Source: Salinivirga cyanobacteriivorans (GTDB lineage: Bacteria > Bacteroidota > Bacteroidia > Bacteroidales > Salinivirgaceae). Taken from it: a stretch of DNA of 64,000 bases. Position numbers and translations under genes: made by a program. Below the pieces are notes generated by a model. The model was given only the letters and a program-made list of their open reading frames with translations. It searched no databases and was not told the origin of the DNA. Shown piece by piece: positions 52,001 through 60,400 of the stretch. Where the stretch lies: positions 2,599,501-2,663,500 of the forward strand of contig NZ_CP013118.1 of assembly GCF_001443605.1 (NCBI RefSeq), read 5' to 3'. Within the stretch, counting starts at the first letter, position 1. The number at the start of each line of letters is the position of its first letter.

Positions 52001-52370
52001 GGTCGGGTTTGGCCTTATCAACGGCGTCTTTTACATCCTGACTGGCTTTTTGTTGGTTCACATTGGTTTCAAATTCGATTACAATGAGTGATACATCCTG
52101 CAGCGATTTACTGGTAAGGTTTTTTATACCATTGATACTTTTTAGTTCTTTTTCCAGTGGTCGCGTTACAAGGTTCTCCATATCTGAGGGTGAGGTGCCC
52201 GGATATATGGTATTTACCATGAAATAGGGGAACACCACTTCGGGAAACTGCTCTTTTGGCGTACTTTGATAGGCCCAGATTCCCGATATGATCATCAGTA
52301 CCGTGAAAAAGTACACGGTAATGCGATTATCAACGGCAAAATTGGTGAGTTTAAAACTTCTATTACTCAT
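49002..52370 (-). CDS. RND efflux permease, system 2
   Basis: At 1122 residues this permease is about 80 longer than the one in system 1, mainly from an enlarged stretch between helices 6 and 7 (about 500-570, with extra hydrophobic segments). The helix-4 region reads VLGIVVDNSIVVVENIY, so the second residue of the usual Asp pair is Asn, a common natural variant. Periplasmic loops and helices 7-12 are otherwise standard. It is the last gene of the operon, after the adaptor by 18 bases, and ends at a perfect hairpin. The substrate is unknown. Confidence 0.93.
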   Translation of the reverse strand: MSNRSFKLTNFAVDNRITVYFFTVLMIISGIWAYQSTPKEQFPEVVFPYFMVNTIYPGTSPSDMENLVTRPLEKELKSINGIKNLTSKSLQDVSLIVIEFETNVNQQKASQDVKDAVDKAKPDLPDNLLDEPEVTEIDLSEVPILNINMSGDLSLVRIKDLAEELQEDIEGLEEITRVDIVGALNREIQINVDLYKMQAAGLTFQTIGEAVAQENMTISGGQIDVGGMERTMRVIGEFQDVKEIENIVLRDGLFLKDVASVVDGFEDREDYARLNQDDVITLNVIKKSGKNLIQAIDKIKVMLADFEEKAPESLEITPTGDQSDMTRNNVSNLFNTIILGFLVVVVVLMFFMGVDNALFVAVAIPLSMLVAFIFLPVADFTLNMVVLMALILVLGIVVDNSIVVVENIYRHYMFTPNLPIAPAVKRGVGEVAIPVFSGTLTTMAPFFPLIFWTGIMGQFMMYIPVTIIITLAASMLVAYTMNPVFAVTFMRYRGDQERKVNHKKNIILAASGAGAGILFHLVSWPMIANLIIASVLLFLLVRYVLEGLIDKFQKRVIPGMMRSYQSTLRFLLKGRGAYIIVGSTVALLFITIFLTAQFGPKVVLFPENKDPDKIMVYLSMPSGTDIEKTDSVTSIIENRVMETLGENNSDVDYVISNVATNAGQDIFERTTQAKLAKVTVGFVDYEDRTGPHTEMYVNQFREALEGIPGADIIVDVEAMGPPTGKPINLEISGEDIDRLVTLSEDIHSYIVDTLKIEGIEELKTDMEVSKPEILVNINRRKARELGLSTAYIGSTLRTAIYGSEVSKFREGEDEYPIMVRLDKTYRDDIQTLMDQTLIVPTSNGRGVNNVPISSVVNVNYESSYGGIIRKDYERVITLSSNILDGYNANEIVEQLRNSLANYDMPDGYNWEFTGEQEDQQESASFLSLALFLAVGLIFIILVTQFNSITKPLIILVQVLFSIIGVLLGFIVFNIDISVILTGMGIIAVAGIVVKNAIILIDYADVSIDSNPKEAKVREKIIEAGRVRLTPVLLTAASTIFGLLPLAIGMNIDFASLFENLDPNIFFGGMSAVFWGPLAWTIIFGLAFATFLTLVVVPAMYFMWYVAKVRKERRKVHKAILQS

Positions 52371-52388
52371 AATTAACGGTTTAAGGGT

Positions 52389-53504
52389 TTATTGTTCAAG
52401 GGTAATTACCTGGTCGTTGGCCACATCCTGGTAACCGGCAGTTATGATATGGTCACCGGCATTTACACCGCTTACTATTTCGGCCTGTCCTTTATAGTTT
52501 TTGTTTACTTCAACTGAGCGGCGTTCTGCAATCCATTTATCACCCTGTTTTTTGGCTACGAAAAGAAATTCACCCTTATTATCGGTTTGTACCACATTTA
52601 CTGGGACTGTAATGGCATTGCGGTTAGTGTAATCATTTACTATAACTACAGCGAGCATGTTTGGGGAAATATCGAGTTTGTGTGGTGGACGAATATCGAT
52701 ACCAAACGTGCGGTTGCCGGCATCAATGGCCCGGGCAACTGCAAAAATGGGGCGCTTAAAATCAGCATTCAGGGCAGGAATAGTTACAATTGCTGTGTCG
52801 CCTTTGGTTACCTGACCAAAATAGGCTTCAGAAAGGTTGGCTTTAATTTTTAGTTTGCCTGTTCCTACAACGCGAATTCCTGATTTACCTGCTGCTGCCA
52901 TTTCACCTTCTTTGATTATTATTTCATCGACCATTCCGTTTATTGGAGATTCTATGCGGGTCATCTCCAGTTGTTTTTGCAGAACTTTTAACTGCTTTTC
53001 AGCCGATTCTTTGTTGGTTTTGGCCTGCAGGTACTCTATTTCAGAACCGATCTCTTTTTCCCACAGGCGCTTTTGTCTTTCATAAACTGTGGTGGCGAGT
53101 TCAAGGTTGGTTTCGAGCTGACCAATTTGCCGCTCAATAATGTCATCATCTATTTTGGCCATTAATTGACCTTTTTTTACCATCTGGCCCTCTTTTACGA
53201 GCACATTGGTTACAATTCCGGGTTGCTCTGCCGGTACAAAGATGTTATTGTCGCTTTCTACACTTCCTTTAACTTCAACAAAATGGCGGAAAACTATAGG
53301 TTTTACCTGTTGAGTTGTCACATATGTTTTGTTCACATGCTTCTTTAAATCACCACTTTGTGTTAACTCTTTTTCAAGTTTAGTGATTTGGGCATTGAGT
53401 TGATCTCTTTCAGCTTTCAGTTCTTTCAGCTGTGTGTTTTTATCTTTTGTACATGCCGTTGCAGCCAGCACAATTGTTGTCAGAATGATTATTACTTTGT
53501 TCAT
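52389..53504 (-). CDS. RND periplasmic adaptor lipoprotein, system 2
   Basis: This 371-residue membrane-fusion protein has a lipoprotein signal ending AATAC (Cys near 18). A short Lys/Glu-rich coiled coil at about 22-55 comes before the lipoyl half EGQMVKKGQLMAKIDD. The hairpin coiled coil spans about 130-185, and the second lipoyl half is RIESPINGMVDEIIIKEGEMA. The extra N-terminal coil is not present in the system 1 adaptor. It lies between tolC (30 bases) and the permease. Confidence 0.92.
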   Translation of the reverse strand: MNKVIIILTTIVLAATACTKDKNTQLKELKAERDQLNAQITKLEKELTQSGDLKKHVNKTYVTTQQVKPIVFRHFVEVKGSVESDNNIFVPAEQPGIVTNVLVKEGQMVKKGQLMAKIDDDIIERQIGQLETNLELATTVYERQKRLWEKEIGSEIEYLQAKTNKESAEKQLKVLQKQLEMTRIESPINGMVDEIIIKEGEMAAAGKSGIRVVGTGKLKIKANLSEAYFGQVTKGDTAIVTIPALNADFKRPIFAVARAIDAGNRTFGIDIRPPHKLDISPNMLAVVIVNDYTNRNAITVPVNVVQTDNKGEFLFVAKKQGDKWIAERRSVEVNKNYKGQAEIVSGVNAGDHIITAGYQDVANDQVITLEQ

Positions 53505-53534
53505 CGCTGTAAATATTTTATTATGGTTTTAAGG

Positions 53535-54977
53535 TTAATTTTCAATAGGTTGGTATTGGTACGAGAGTTTATCGAGGCTTGCTTTAGCTTCAATTAATTT
53601 CATTATGGACTGGAAATAATTGCTTTGTGCCTGCAGATATTGATTCTGTGCCTGCGATAGGTCGAAACTGGTCGAAACGCCCTCTTTGTATTTAACCTGG
53701 GTCTTTTCATAAATACGTTTGGCCAGGTCCATGTTCGATTTATTATTGCCATAAGTGTTTAGTGCTGTCAAATATTGATTGAGGGTATTTCTGTATTGTA
53801 TCTTCAGCCCGTTGGCAGCATTGGCTTTATCGTGCCGGGTTTGTTCCAGCTCAATTTCCCTTTGTTTAAGTTTCGACATGCGACCCCAGCTTGTAAAAAT
53901 GGGTATCTCTACATTGACTCCCACCACGTCGCGCGGTTGCAGGTTAAATGCTTTGTCGTTAAAGTTTTCCTGATGGTTGTAAAATGCAGCGACTGTGGGT
54001 AGAAATTCAGCTTTTACATTTTTTACATCGAGCTCTTTCAGCTTTTCCTGGGTATCGAGTAATTGATAGTTGATGTTTTGGGTTACATCGAAGTCGAATC
54101 CTTTGGCAGTGGTTACATTGTTTTGCGACATTACGGTTTCCAGGTCGTCAGCTAGCTGTAGCGGGTGTTCCAGCTCCATGCCCAACGAGAGCTTAAGCAT
54201 CTCTTTGGCTATTTTTGTCTGTAATTTGAGATTTTTCTTGTTGGTTTCAATGGTTGCCGCCGTGAGACGCAATTGGTCCACATCGGTGTTTTCTACAAAA
54301 CCCTCTTCATACATCGCCTCCATTTCCTTAATACTTTCCTGTGTGGTTTTTAATATTTCATCCAGCACCTGCATACTCTCTTTGGCAATTAAAACTCCGG
54401 CATATGCATTGGTAACGGTCTCTCTTAAATCTACAATTGATTGTTGTTCCATGTATTTGGACAATTGTTTGTAGGTTTTGGAGGCTTGCAAACCTACAAT
54501 ATAAGAGCCGTTAAAAATGAGCTGCGAAACCGAAACATCGAGTGTAGCTGTTGTACGGAGATCGTCGGTCGATGTGGTTTCTCCTCCTCCATCTGATGGC
54601 CCTTGCGGAACAGCACTTGGATCCAGCAGTCCGGCCTCCACCAGAGCTGTTGAATTAGTACCGATGGCCTGGTATATTGGTTCAAACATATCGCCCAGGC
54701 TGGAGAATTGTTCCAACGCATCGGGAACGGTAAGCATATAGGAATAAGCACCCGAGGCCGATACCTGGGGCAGGCCTATGGCAGTGGTTTCCCATACTTT
54801 CTTCTTGGCTTTCAGCACTTCAAGTTCAGCTTTTTGCACATCGTGGTTGTGCTCCAGCGCATAATTTATCGCTTGCTGGAGCGACATTACACTGTCGGTA
54901 GCCTGAGACGTTTCATTTTGAGCCCATCCCAAAGCAGAAAACAGCATAATGACTGGTAAAATAATTAGTTTTCTCAT
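53535..54977 (-). CDS. TolC-family outer-membrane channel, system 2
   Basis: This 480-residue outer-membrane factor has a signal peptide ending LGWAQ near residue 20. The helix signatures are QAINYALEHNHDVQKAELEV and YKEGVSTSFDLSQAQNQYLQAQ. A low-complexity insert (GPSDGGGETTSTDD, about 125-140) lies at the same place as the insert in the system 1 paralogue, so the two descend from a common form. It follows the TetR gene by nine bases. Confidence 0.92.
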   Translation of the reverse strand: MRKLIILPVIMLFSALGWAQNETSQATDSVMSLQQAINYALEHNHDVQKAELEVLKAKKKVWETTAIGLPQVSASGAYSYMLTVPDALEQFSSLGDMFEPIYQAIGTNSTALVEAGLLDPSAVPQGPSDGGGETTSTDDLRTTATLDVSVSQLIFNGSYIVGLQASKTYKQLSKYMEQQSIVDLRETVTNAYAGVLIAKESMQVLDEILKTTQESIKEMEAMYEEGFVENTDVDQLRLTAATIETNKKNLKLQTKIAKEMLKLSLGMELEHPLQLADDLETVMSQNNVTTAKGFDFDVTQNINYQLLDTQEKLKELDVKNVKAEFLPTVAAFYNHQENFNDKAFNLQPRDVVGVNVEIPIFTSWGRMSKLKQREIELEQTRHDKANAANGLKIQYRNTLNQYLTALNTYGNNKSNMDLAKRIYEKTQVKYKEGVSTSFDLSQAQNQYLQAQSNYFQSIMKLIEAKASLDKLSYQYQPIEN

Positions 54978-54986
54978 GGTTTAAGG

Positions 54987-55604
54987 TTATTTAAATTGGT
55001 AATTTTTTTTTCGTTTTTCGAAATATTCAATGCCTTTTTGGTTGGCTATACCCCGCACGTGATTTTCGAACATGGTTTCAAAAATCATTTCAAAGGTGAT
55101 GTTGTTTTTACTGTAGAAATCCGGATCGTGCATATCTTCAATTTTGTTGATGTAGAGCGTTGCCACTACATCCGGGTTTATTTCTTTACGATAAAGTCCT
55201 TGCTCTATGCCTTGCTGCAGGTTTTGATAAACTGCATCGTAGGCAAATTTTTGAGATTGCTCTATATGCTTGCGAAATATTTCCGGGTAATACTTTTGCA
55301 GATCAAAAGTCACAGCAGGTGTAAAGAGCTCCATTTCTTCATTAATCAACTGGCTCATTTCCAGCAAAGCATCGATGGCATTAGTACCTTTTTCTGCTAC
55401 CATATTAAGTAGCTCAACCTGGCGCTTGCAGGTGAAATCTAAAATTTTTTCCACCAGCTCGTTTTTGTTGCTTACGTATTGATAAAGTGTTTTTTTCGAC
55501 ACTCCCAGCCCACGGGCGATGTCTTCCATTGAGACACTCCTCACGCCATATTGCCTGAAGAGGCGGGCTGATTCGACTATTATTTCATCTAATTTTTCAT
55601 TCAT
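54987..55604 (-). CDS. TetR-family regulator, system 2
   Basis: This 205-residue repressor has an N-terminal helix-turn-helix: ESARLFRQYGVRSVSMEDIARGLGVSKKTLYQYVSNKNELV (about 10-50), the classic TetR pattern. A helical ligand-binding domain follows. It is the first gene of the second RND operon and is likely autoregulated with it. The ATG at 55604 gives the usual short N-terminal arm. Sequence upstream (55605-55760) holds no clear operator that I could define. Confidence 0.9.
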   Translation of the reverse strand: MNEKLDEIIVESARLFRQYGVRSVSMEDIARGLGVSKKTLYQYVSNKNELVEKILDFTCKRQVELLNMVAEKGTNAIDALLEMSQLINEEMELFTPAVTFDLQKYYPEIFRKHIEQSQKFAYDAVYQNLQQGIEQGLYRKEINPDVVATLYINKIEDMHDPDFYSKNNITFEMIFETMFENHVRGIANQKGIEYFEKRKKNYQFK

Positions 55605-55760
55605 AGGCTAACACTCAAGAAACGTTTTATACACTCATAGTTTCCGGTGAGCCAAAAGTACCCAATTTCCGGGCCAAAGATTCTCAATTGACGATGTTTT
55701 TTGTTAAATAAATGTTATGAGGCTGTTTCGGGCCTAGCGTAGAAGATAGCATTATCAGCA

Positions 55761-55775
55761 CGAGCTACAAGATCG
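55761..55775. repeat. Degenerate REP palindrome, copy 3
   Basis: CGAGCTACAAGATCG differs by one base from the perfect REP core at 18029 and 21401, preceded by the same GCA. It marks the start of the repeat-rich region after the TetR gene. Confidence 0.6.
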
Positions 55776-55858
55776 TTTAAGGGTGAGTTCGTTGAGTTGC
55801 TCTTAGTGTTTGTAGTTTTTACTTTGTACGAGTTTTTTCAACCTTTCGCTGCGATTAT

Positions 55859-56124
55859 TCACCTCATCCTAACCTTCTTCCACTGGTAATCGGAGACGGC
55901 CTCAAGGAGAAGGAGTACTCCGTTATATCACCTCATCCTGACCTTCTCCTGAGAGGAGAAGGGACGCTCCGATCAGGTTGTATTACAGAACACTAACCTG
56001 ATTGCAGTTAATTTCGTTTGTTTTGGTGCTCATGGCCGTAGCGTAGAAATTTTGTGCAGGCTGCGCGGTGGGGGTTCTTTCCTCGCGGGAGAGTCAGTGA
56101 GGTGCGGGGGTGGGGAAAGTAGCT
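55859..56124. repeat. DUF559 array, hairpin module 1
   Basis: A degenerate piece (55859-55928) precedes a full module. CCTTCTCCT-GAG-AGGAGAAGG (55942-55962) is a perfect 9-bp stem with a 3-base loop. ATCAGGTT/AACCTGAT (55972-55979, 55995-56002) is a second perfect inverted repeat. GC-rich sequence GTGCAGGCTGCGCGGTGG and TGAGGTGCGGGGG then lead up to the DUF559 stop. No ORF is present. The same module recurs at 56567 and 57201. Confidence 0.8.
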
Positions 56125-56523
56125 TTATGTTTCTATACTTTTAATGAATTTTGTAATTTGTGTCAATACATCATTTAAATTATTTAAAACTTCTTCATTT
56201 TTGAAACGGATTACTTTTATATCATATTTGGTTAACTCATAAGTTCTGCCTTCGTCTTTTTCCTTTTGAGTTATGTCTTGATGGTAGTCCCCATCAATTT
56301 CAACAACCAATTTAACTTCATGGCAATAAAAGTCGGCAATAAAATGGAATAATGGGTGTTGCCGACGGAATTTATATCCTTTCAATTGCCGGTTTCTTAA
56401 TGCTTGCCACAGAATTTTTTCTGTTTCTGTAGGATTTTTGCGCATAAATTTGGCATCACTGAAACGTTTACCATTGGCACCTAGATGAAGATTATCATCT
56501 GTGCTCCGGGACTTATAAACCAT
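56125..56523 (-). CDS. DUF559 (PD-(D/E)XK-like) protein, copy 1
   Basis: This 132-residue protein belongs to the DUF559 family, related to Vsr-type and restriction-endonuclease-like folds. FMRKNPTETEKILWQALRNRQL is the family opening and YKFRRQHPLFHFIADFYCHEVKLVVEIDGDYH holds the nuclease-like core (Asp, Glu-x-Asp, His). A final strand reads YDIKVIRFKNEEVL. It is thought to be a nuclease by fold, with unknown substrate. The ATG at 56523 is clear. It is flanked on both sides by hairpin modules and is identical in protein sequence to the copy at 56763. Confidence 0.88.
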   Translation of the reverse strand: MVYKSRSTDDNLHLGANGKRFSDAKFMRKNPTETEKILWQALRNRQLKGYKFRRQHPLFHFIADFYCHEVKLVVEIDGDYHQDITQKEKDEGRTYELTKYDIKVIRFKNEEVLNNLNDVLTQITKFIKSIET

Positions 56524-56566
56524 TTTTTTGAGTTAAGTTACAAATTTTTGTTTTTTTTGGCAATAT

Positions 56567-56762
56567 CACCTCATCCTGACCTTTTTCTGAGAGGAGAAGG
56601 GACGCTCCGATCAGGTTGTATTACAGAACACTAACCTGATTGCAGTTAATTTCGTTTGTTTTGGTGCTCATGGCCGTAGCGTAGAAATTTTGTGCAGGCT
56701 GCGCGGTGGGGGTTCTTTCCTCGCGGGAGAGTCAGTGAGGTGCGGGGGTGGGGAAAGTAGCT
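56567..56762. repeat. DUF559 array, hairpin module 2
   Basis: This is a second copy of the module, here with an imperfect first stem (CCTTTTTCT against AGGAGAAGG at 56580-56600). The second inverted repeat ATCAGGTT/AACCTGAT and the GC-rich tail are unchanged. The period between the two genes is exactly 638 bp. Confidence 0.8.
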
Positions 56763-57161
56763 TTATGTTTCTATACTTTTAATGAATTTTGTAATTTGTG
56801 TCAATACATCATTTAAATTATTTAAAACTTCTTCATTTTTGAAACGGATTACTTTTATATCATATTTGGTTAACTCATAAGTTCTGCCTTCGTCTTTTTC
56901 CTTTTGAGTTATGTCTTGATGGTAGTCCCCATCAATTTCAACAACCAATTTAACTTCATGGCAATAAAAGTCGGCAATAAAATGGAATAATGGGTGTTGC
57001 CGACGGAATTTATATCCTTTCAATTGCCGGTTTCTTAATGCTTGCCACAGAATTTTTTCTGTTTCTGTAGGATTTTTGCGCATAAATTTGGCATCACTGA
57101 AACGTTTACCATTGGCACCTAGATGAAGATTATCATCTGTGCTCCGGGACTTATAAACCAT
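56763..57161 (-). CDS. DUF559 (PD-(D/E)XK-like) protein, copy 2
   Basis: This is identical over all 132 residues to the copy at 56125, with the same ATG context (preceded on the minus strand by AACTCAAAAAA). Identity of the gene and near-identity of its downstream module show a recent tandem duplication. Nothing nearby suggests a methylase or other restriction partner, so it is a solo nuclease-fold gene. Confidence 0.88.
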   Translation of the reverse strand: MVYKSRSTDDNLHLGANGKRFSDAKFMRKNPTETEKILWQALRNRQLKGYKFRRQHPLFHFIADFYCHEVKLVVEIDGDYHQDITQKEKDEGRTYELTKYDIKVIRFKNEEVLNNLNDVLTQITKFIKSIET

Positions 57162-57200
57162 TTTTTTGAGTTAAGTTACAAATTTTTGTTTTTTGCAATA

Positions 57201-57380
57201 TCACCTCATCCTGACCTTCTCCTGAGAGGAGAAGGGACGCTCCGATCAGGTTGTATTACAGAACACTAACCTGATTGCAGGTAATTTCGTTTGTTTTGGT
57301 GCTCATGGCCGTAGCGTAGAAATTTTGTGCAGGCTGCGCGGTGGGGGTTCTTCCGCCAGCTGGCGGATTAGTGAGGTGCG
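57201..57380. repeat. DUF559 array, hairpin module 3 (no gene after it)
   Basis: The module starts with TCACCTCATCCTGACC, then a perfect CCTTCTCCT-GAG-AGGAGAAGG (57215-57235) and the second inverted repeat. Near its end the sequence diverges (CCGCCAGCTGGCGG, itself a palindrome) before GTGAGGTGCGGG. No DUF559 gene follows it; instead the terminator of the type IX cargo gene is reached. Confidence 0.78.
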
Positions 57381-57388
57381 GGCAAGGT

Positions 57389-57425
57389 AAAAAAAAAGAG
57401 GCCACTGTGCAGTAGCCTCTTTTAT
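57389..57425 (-). terminator. Terminator of the type IX cargo gene
   Basis: AGAGGC (57397-57402) and GCCTCT (57415-57420) enclose an inner ACTG/CAGT stem. On the minus strand the hairpin is followed by a run of eight or more T. Confidence 0.85.
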
Positions 57426-57453
57426 ATCACTTTAGTTTTATTTTAAACGGACA

Positions 57454-57467
57454 CGGCTAAAAGCTCG
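57454..57467. repeat. Degenerate REP palindrome, copy 4
   Basis: CGGCTAAAAGCTCG followed by CGCCAGCGG matches the right half and tail of the REP at 21401 (AGCTCG-CGCCAGCGG), with a diverged left half. It lies between the cargo gene stop and its terminator. Confidence 0.55.
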
Positions 57468-57488
57468 CGCCAGCGGTAATTAAACAGC

Positions 57489-60400
57489 TTATTCTTTCAC
57501 GAAACGAGTGGTATACACTTCGTTGTTGTTGGTAATGCGAATAATGTAAAGGCCTTCGTTCAGTGAAGCTACATCAACGCGGTTGCTCTCAATTTGTTTG
57601 TTCATTACAACTTTACCATCCATGCTGATGATGTCTACTTGAGCATCACCGTTGAATCCGTTCACAAACAGTGTGTTTTGTGCCGGGTTCGGATATACGG
57701 TAAGGTCTTGTGGGCTGTTGAAAATAATGCCATCAGCTGCTGATACTGAAATATTGTCAACTTCCCATGTAGCAGCATTGCTGGTGGTTGATGTATAAGC
57801 AAATGCAATATACACATTAGCTTCTCCTACATAGTCAGCAAGATCAACTTCATCAACAGTTACAAAGTCCCAGCTGTCGCCTGCCGGACGGTTTGTAATG
57901 GTTAACTCTGCCCATGTAGCTGTAGAAGGATCTCCAGCGCCGTCATAGTCAGTAGAAATCATTACTTCCTGCTCATCGTCAATGGTTCCACCATAGTTAA
58001 TGGCTTCATCGTAAACAAATGTAGCACCTTCAACAGCTGAAAGGTCAAGGCTAGGAGTAATTAACCAATCTTCATTTTCTACTGCACCACCTGAATAACC
58101 GGACATTTTTGCATAACCATAACTATCGTGGTTCCAGGTTTGATCTCCTACAGCACTTACAGCTTCCATTACACTAAGGTCATAATAGAATGGCTCATAG
58201 AATGGTAATGTGCCGGCATATGGATCAAATGCCCAGTAAGCCAGATCATCTGAAGATGTTTCGTTGGCATCATTGTCAGTAGCTACAATTTTGTAGAAAA
58301 TCATAGTACCATCTTCCTGTGCAGGAATATCAGAATCGGTTACATAAGTGTCGCCTGAAGAAACAGACATATTAATGGTGTTTCCGTAGAATACGTCAGT
58401 TCCCCAATGCAGTGTAGCAGCATCAATTGTTCCGTCACCATCGGTAATGGTTGCGCTAACTGAAACGGCATCTGAAGAGGTTGGTTGTTCAGGTGTAAGT
58501 GTAATGTTCTCAATTACTGGAGCAACAAGTGCCTGACCTTCTTCAATTAAGATGTTATCAATTTCCCATGTTGCACCTTCACTGTCAGTTGATGTGTATT
58601 TGAATGCAACGTGAACTGAAGCTTCACCTGCGTAAGCTGTTAGATCAATTTCATTTACAGTTACGAAATCCCAGTTATCTCCAGCTGAACGACCACTTAC
58701 AGGAACTTCTATCCATGTAGCAGCTGATGGATCCCCTGAGCCTGAATAATCAGTTGAAACCATTACTTCTTGTTCGTCATTAATGATGTTGGCGTAATTG
58801 ATCGCTTCATCAAAGACCATTTTTGCAGCTGTAACGGCAGACATGTCAATGGCTGGTGTAATCATCCAATCTTCGTTGGTATAGTTACCACCATCATAAC
58901 CAGTAACTTTTGCTCCTGGTTCGGGATTACCATATGCAGCAACTTCCCAAACCTGGTCACCAACCACACTGTAGGTAGTTAAGTCGCCAAAAGTACCATC
59001 AGCAAAGTCGTTTGAATATGGAAGTGTAACCACTACCGGGTCATATACATCATACATCATTTCAGCAGTAGCTGTTTCCTGCATGTCATTGTCAATAGCC
59101 ACAACATGGTAATATACAGTTGTACCATCAGCTTGAGCAGGGATATCGGTATCAGCTACATAAGTATCACCAGTACTTAAGGTCATGTTAACGGTATCTT
59201 CTGGTGTACCGGCTGCTAATCCCCAAACCAGTGCTACTGAATCAATAGTACCATCTGCATCGGTTACATCAGCGGCAACAGAAACTGCATCGCTTGATGT
59301 GGGTGCGTCTGGTGTTATCATTACATTACTTATCGCAGGAGCAGGCATTGCAATTCCTTCTTCAACAACTACGCTGTCAATTTCCCATGTGGCAGCTTCA
59401 GAAGTTGTAGAAGTATATTTGAAACCAATGTGTACAGATGCTTCTCCGGCATAAGTTGAAAGACTAATTGGATCTACGGTTACAAAATCCCAGGAACTTC
59501 CGGTTGCACGATTTGTAACACTTATTTCTGCCCATGTGGCTGCAGAAGGGTCTCCTACGCCAGCATAGTCAGTAGATACAAATACTTTATGATTGGTATT
59601 TACATCAACATTTGCATAGTTGATGGCTTCGTCAAACTGCATTTTGATGTCTGTAAGTGCAGAGAAATCAAAAGCTGGTGAAATCAACCAGTCTTCGTTT
59701 TCCTGAGCACTGCCAGAATAACCACTCATTTTTGCGTAAGTAGCTCCATCAAACTCATCCTGGAACCAGCCCTGGTCTCCAACTACACTGTATGTGTACA
59801 TGTCTCCCAAATCAGCATCAAATACATTTACATAAGGCAATGTGGCTGACGTTGGGTCAAATACTTCATACATCATTTCTGAAGTAGTTGTAACATTGGC
59901 GTCGTTATCCTCAGCTACAATCTCATAATAAACTGTTGTGCCATCAGCTTGTGCAGGAATGTCGCTATCTGTAACGTATGTGTCGTCGGTTGCATTACTC
60001 ATGGTAATATTTTGATCCAAAGTACCAGAAGTAGTACCCCAGTTCAATTCAACAGAAGCAATGGTGCCATCGGCATCGGTTACATCGGCTGAAATACTTA
60101 CTGCATCACTTGATGTGGGTGCGTCTGGGGTAGCCACAATATTTTGTACTACAGGAGCTTCACCAACAGGTGCTTCTGCAACTGAAATATTATCTATTTT
60201 CCAGAATCGGTAAGAACCACTTTCATAATGGTATTTGAACGCAATATAAACGGATGCACCATCAATAGCAGAGAGATCTACATCGCCGGAACCGGCCCAT
60301 GTTTCACTAGCTCCTGGTTGCGTGTAAGTAAGTTCTGTCCATGTTGCGCCTGAAGGATCGCCCGTTCCTGCATAATCAGTGGAGTACATAAGTTTCAGGT

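Noticed and set aside
55859..57380. The hairpin modules as ordinary rho-independent terminators of the DUF559 genes
   Set aside because: The GAG-loop hairpin lies about 160 bases downstream of each stop, lacks a U-tract, and also occurs in module 3 without a gene directly before it. Termination alone does not explain the roughly 190-bp conserved module.
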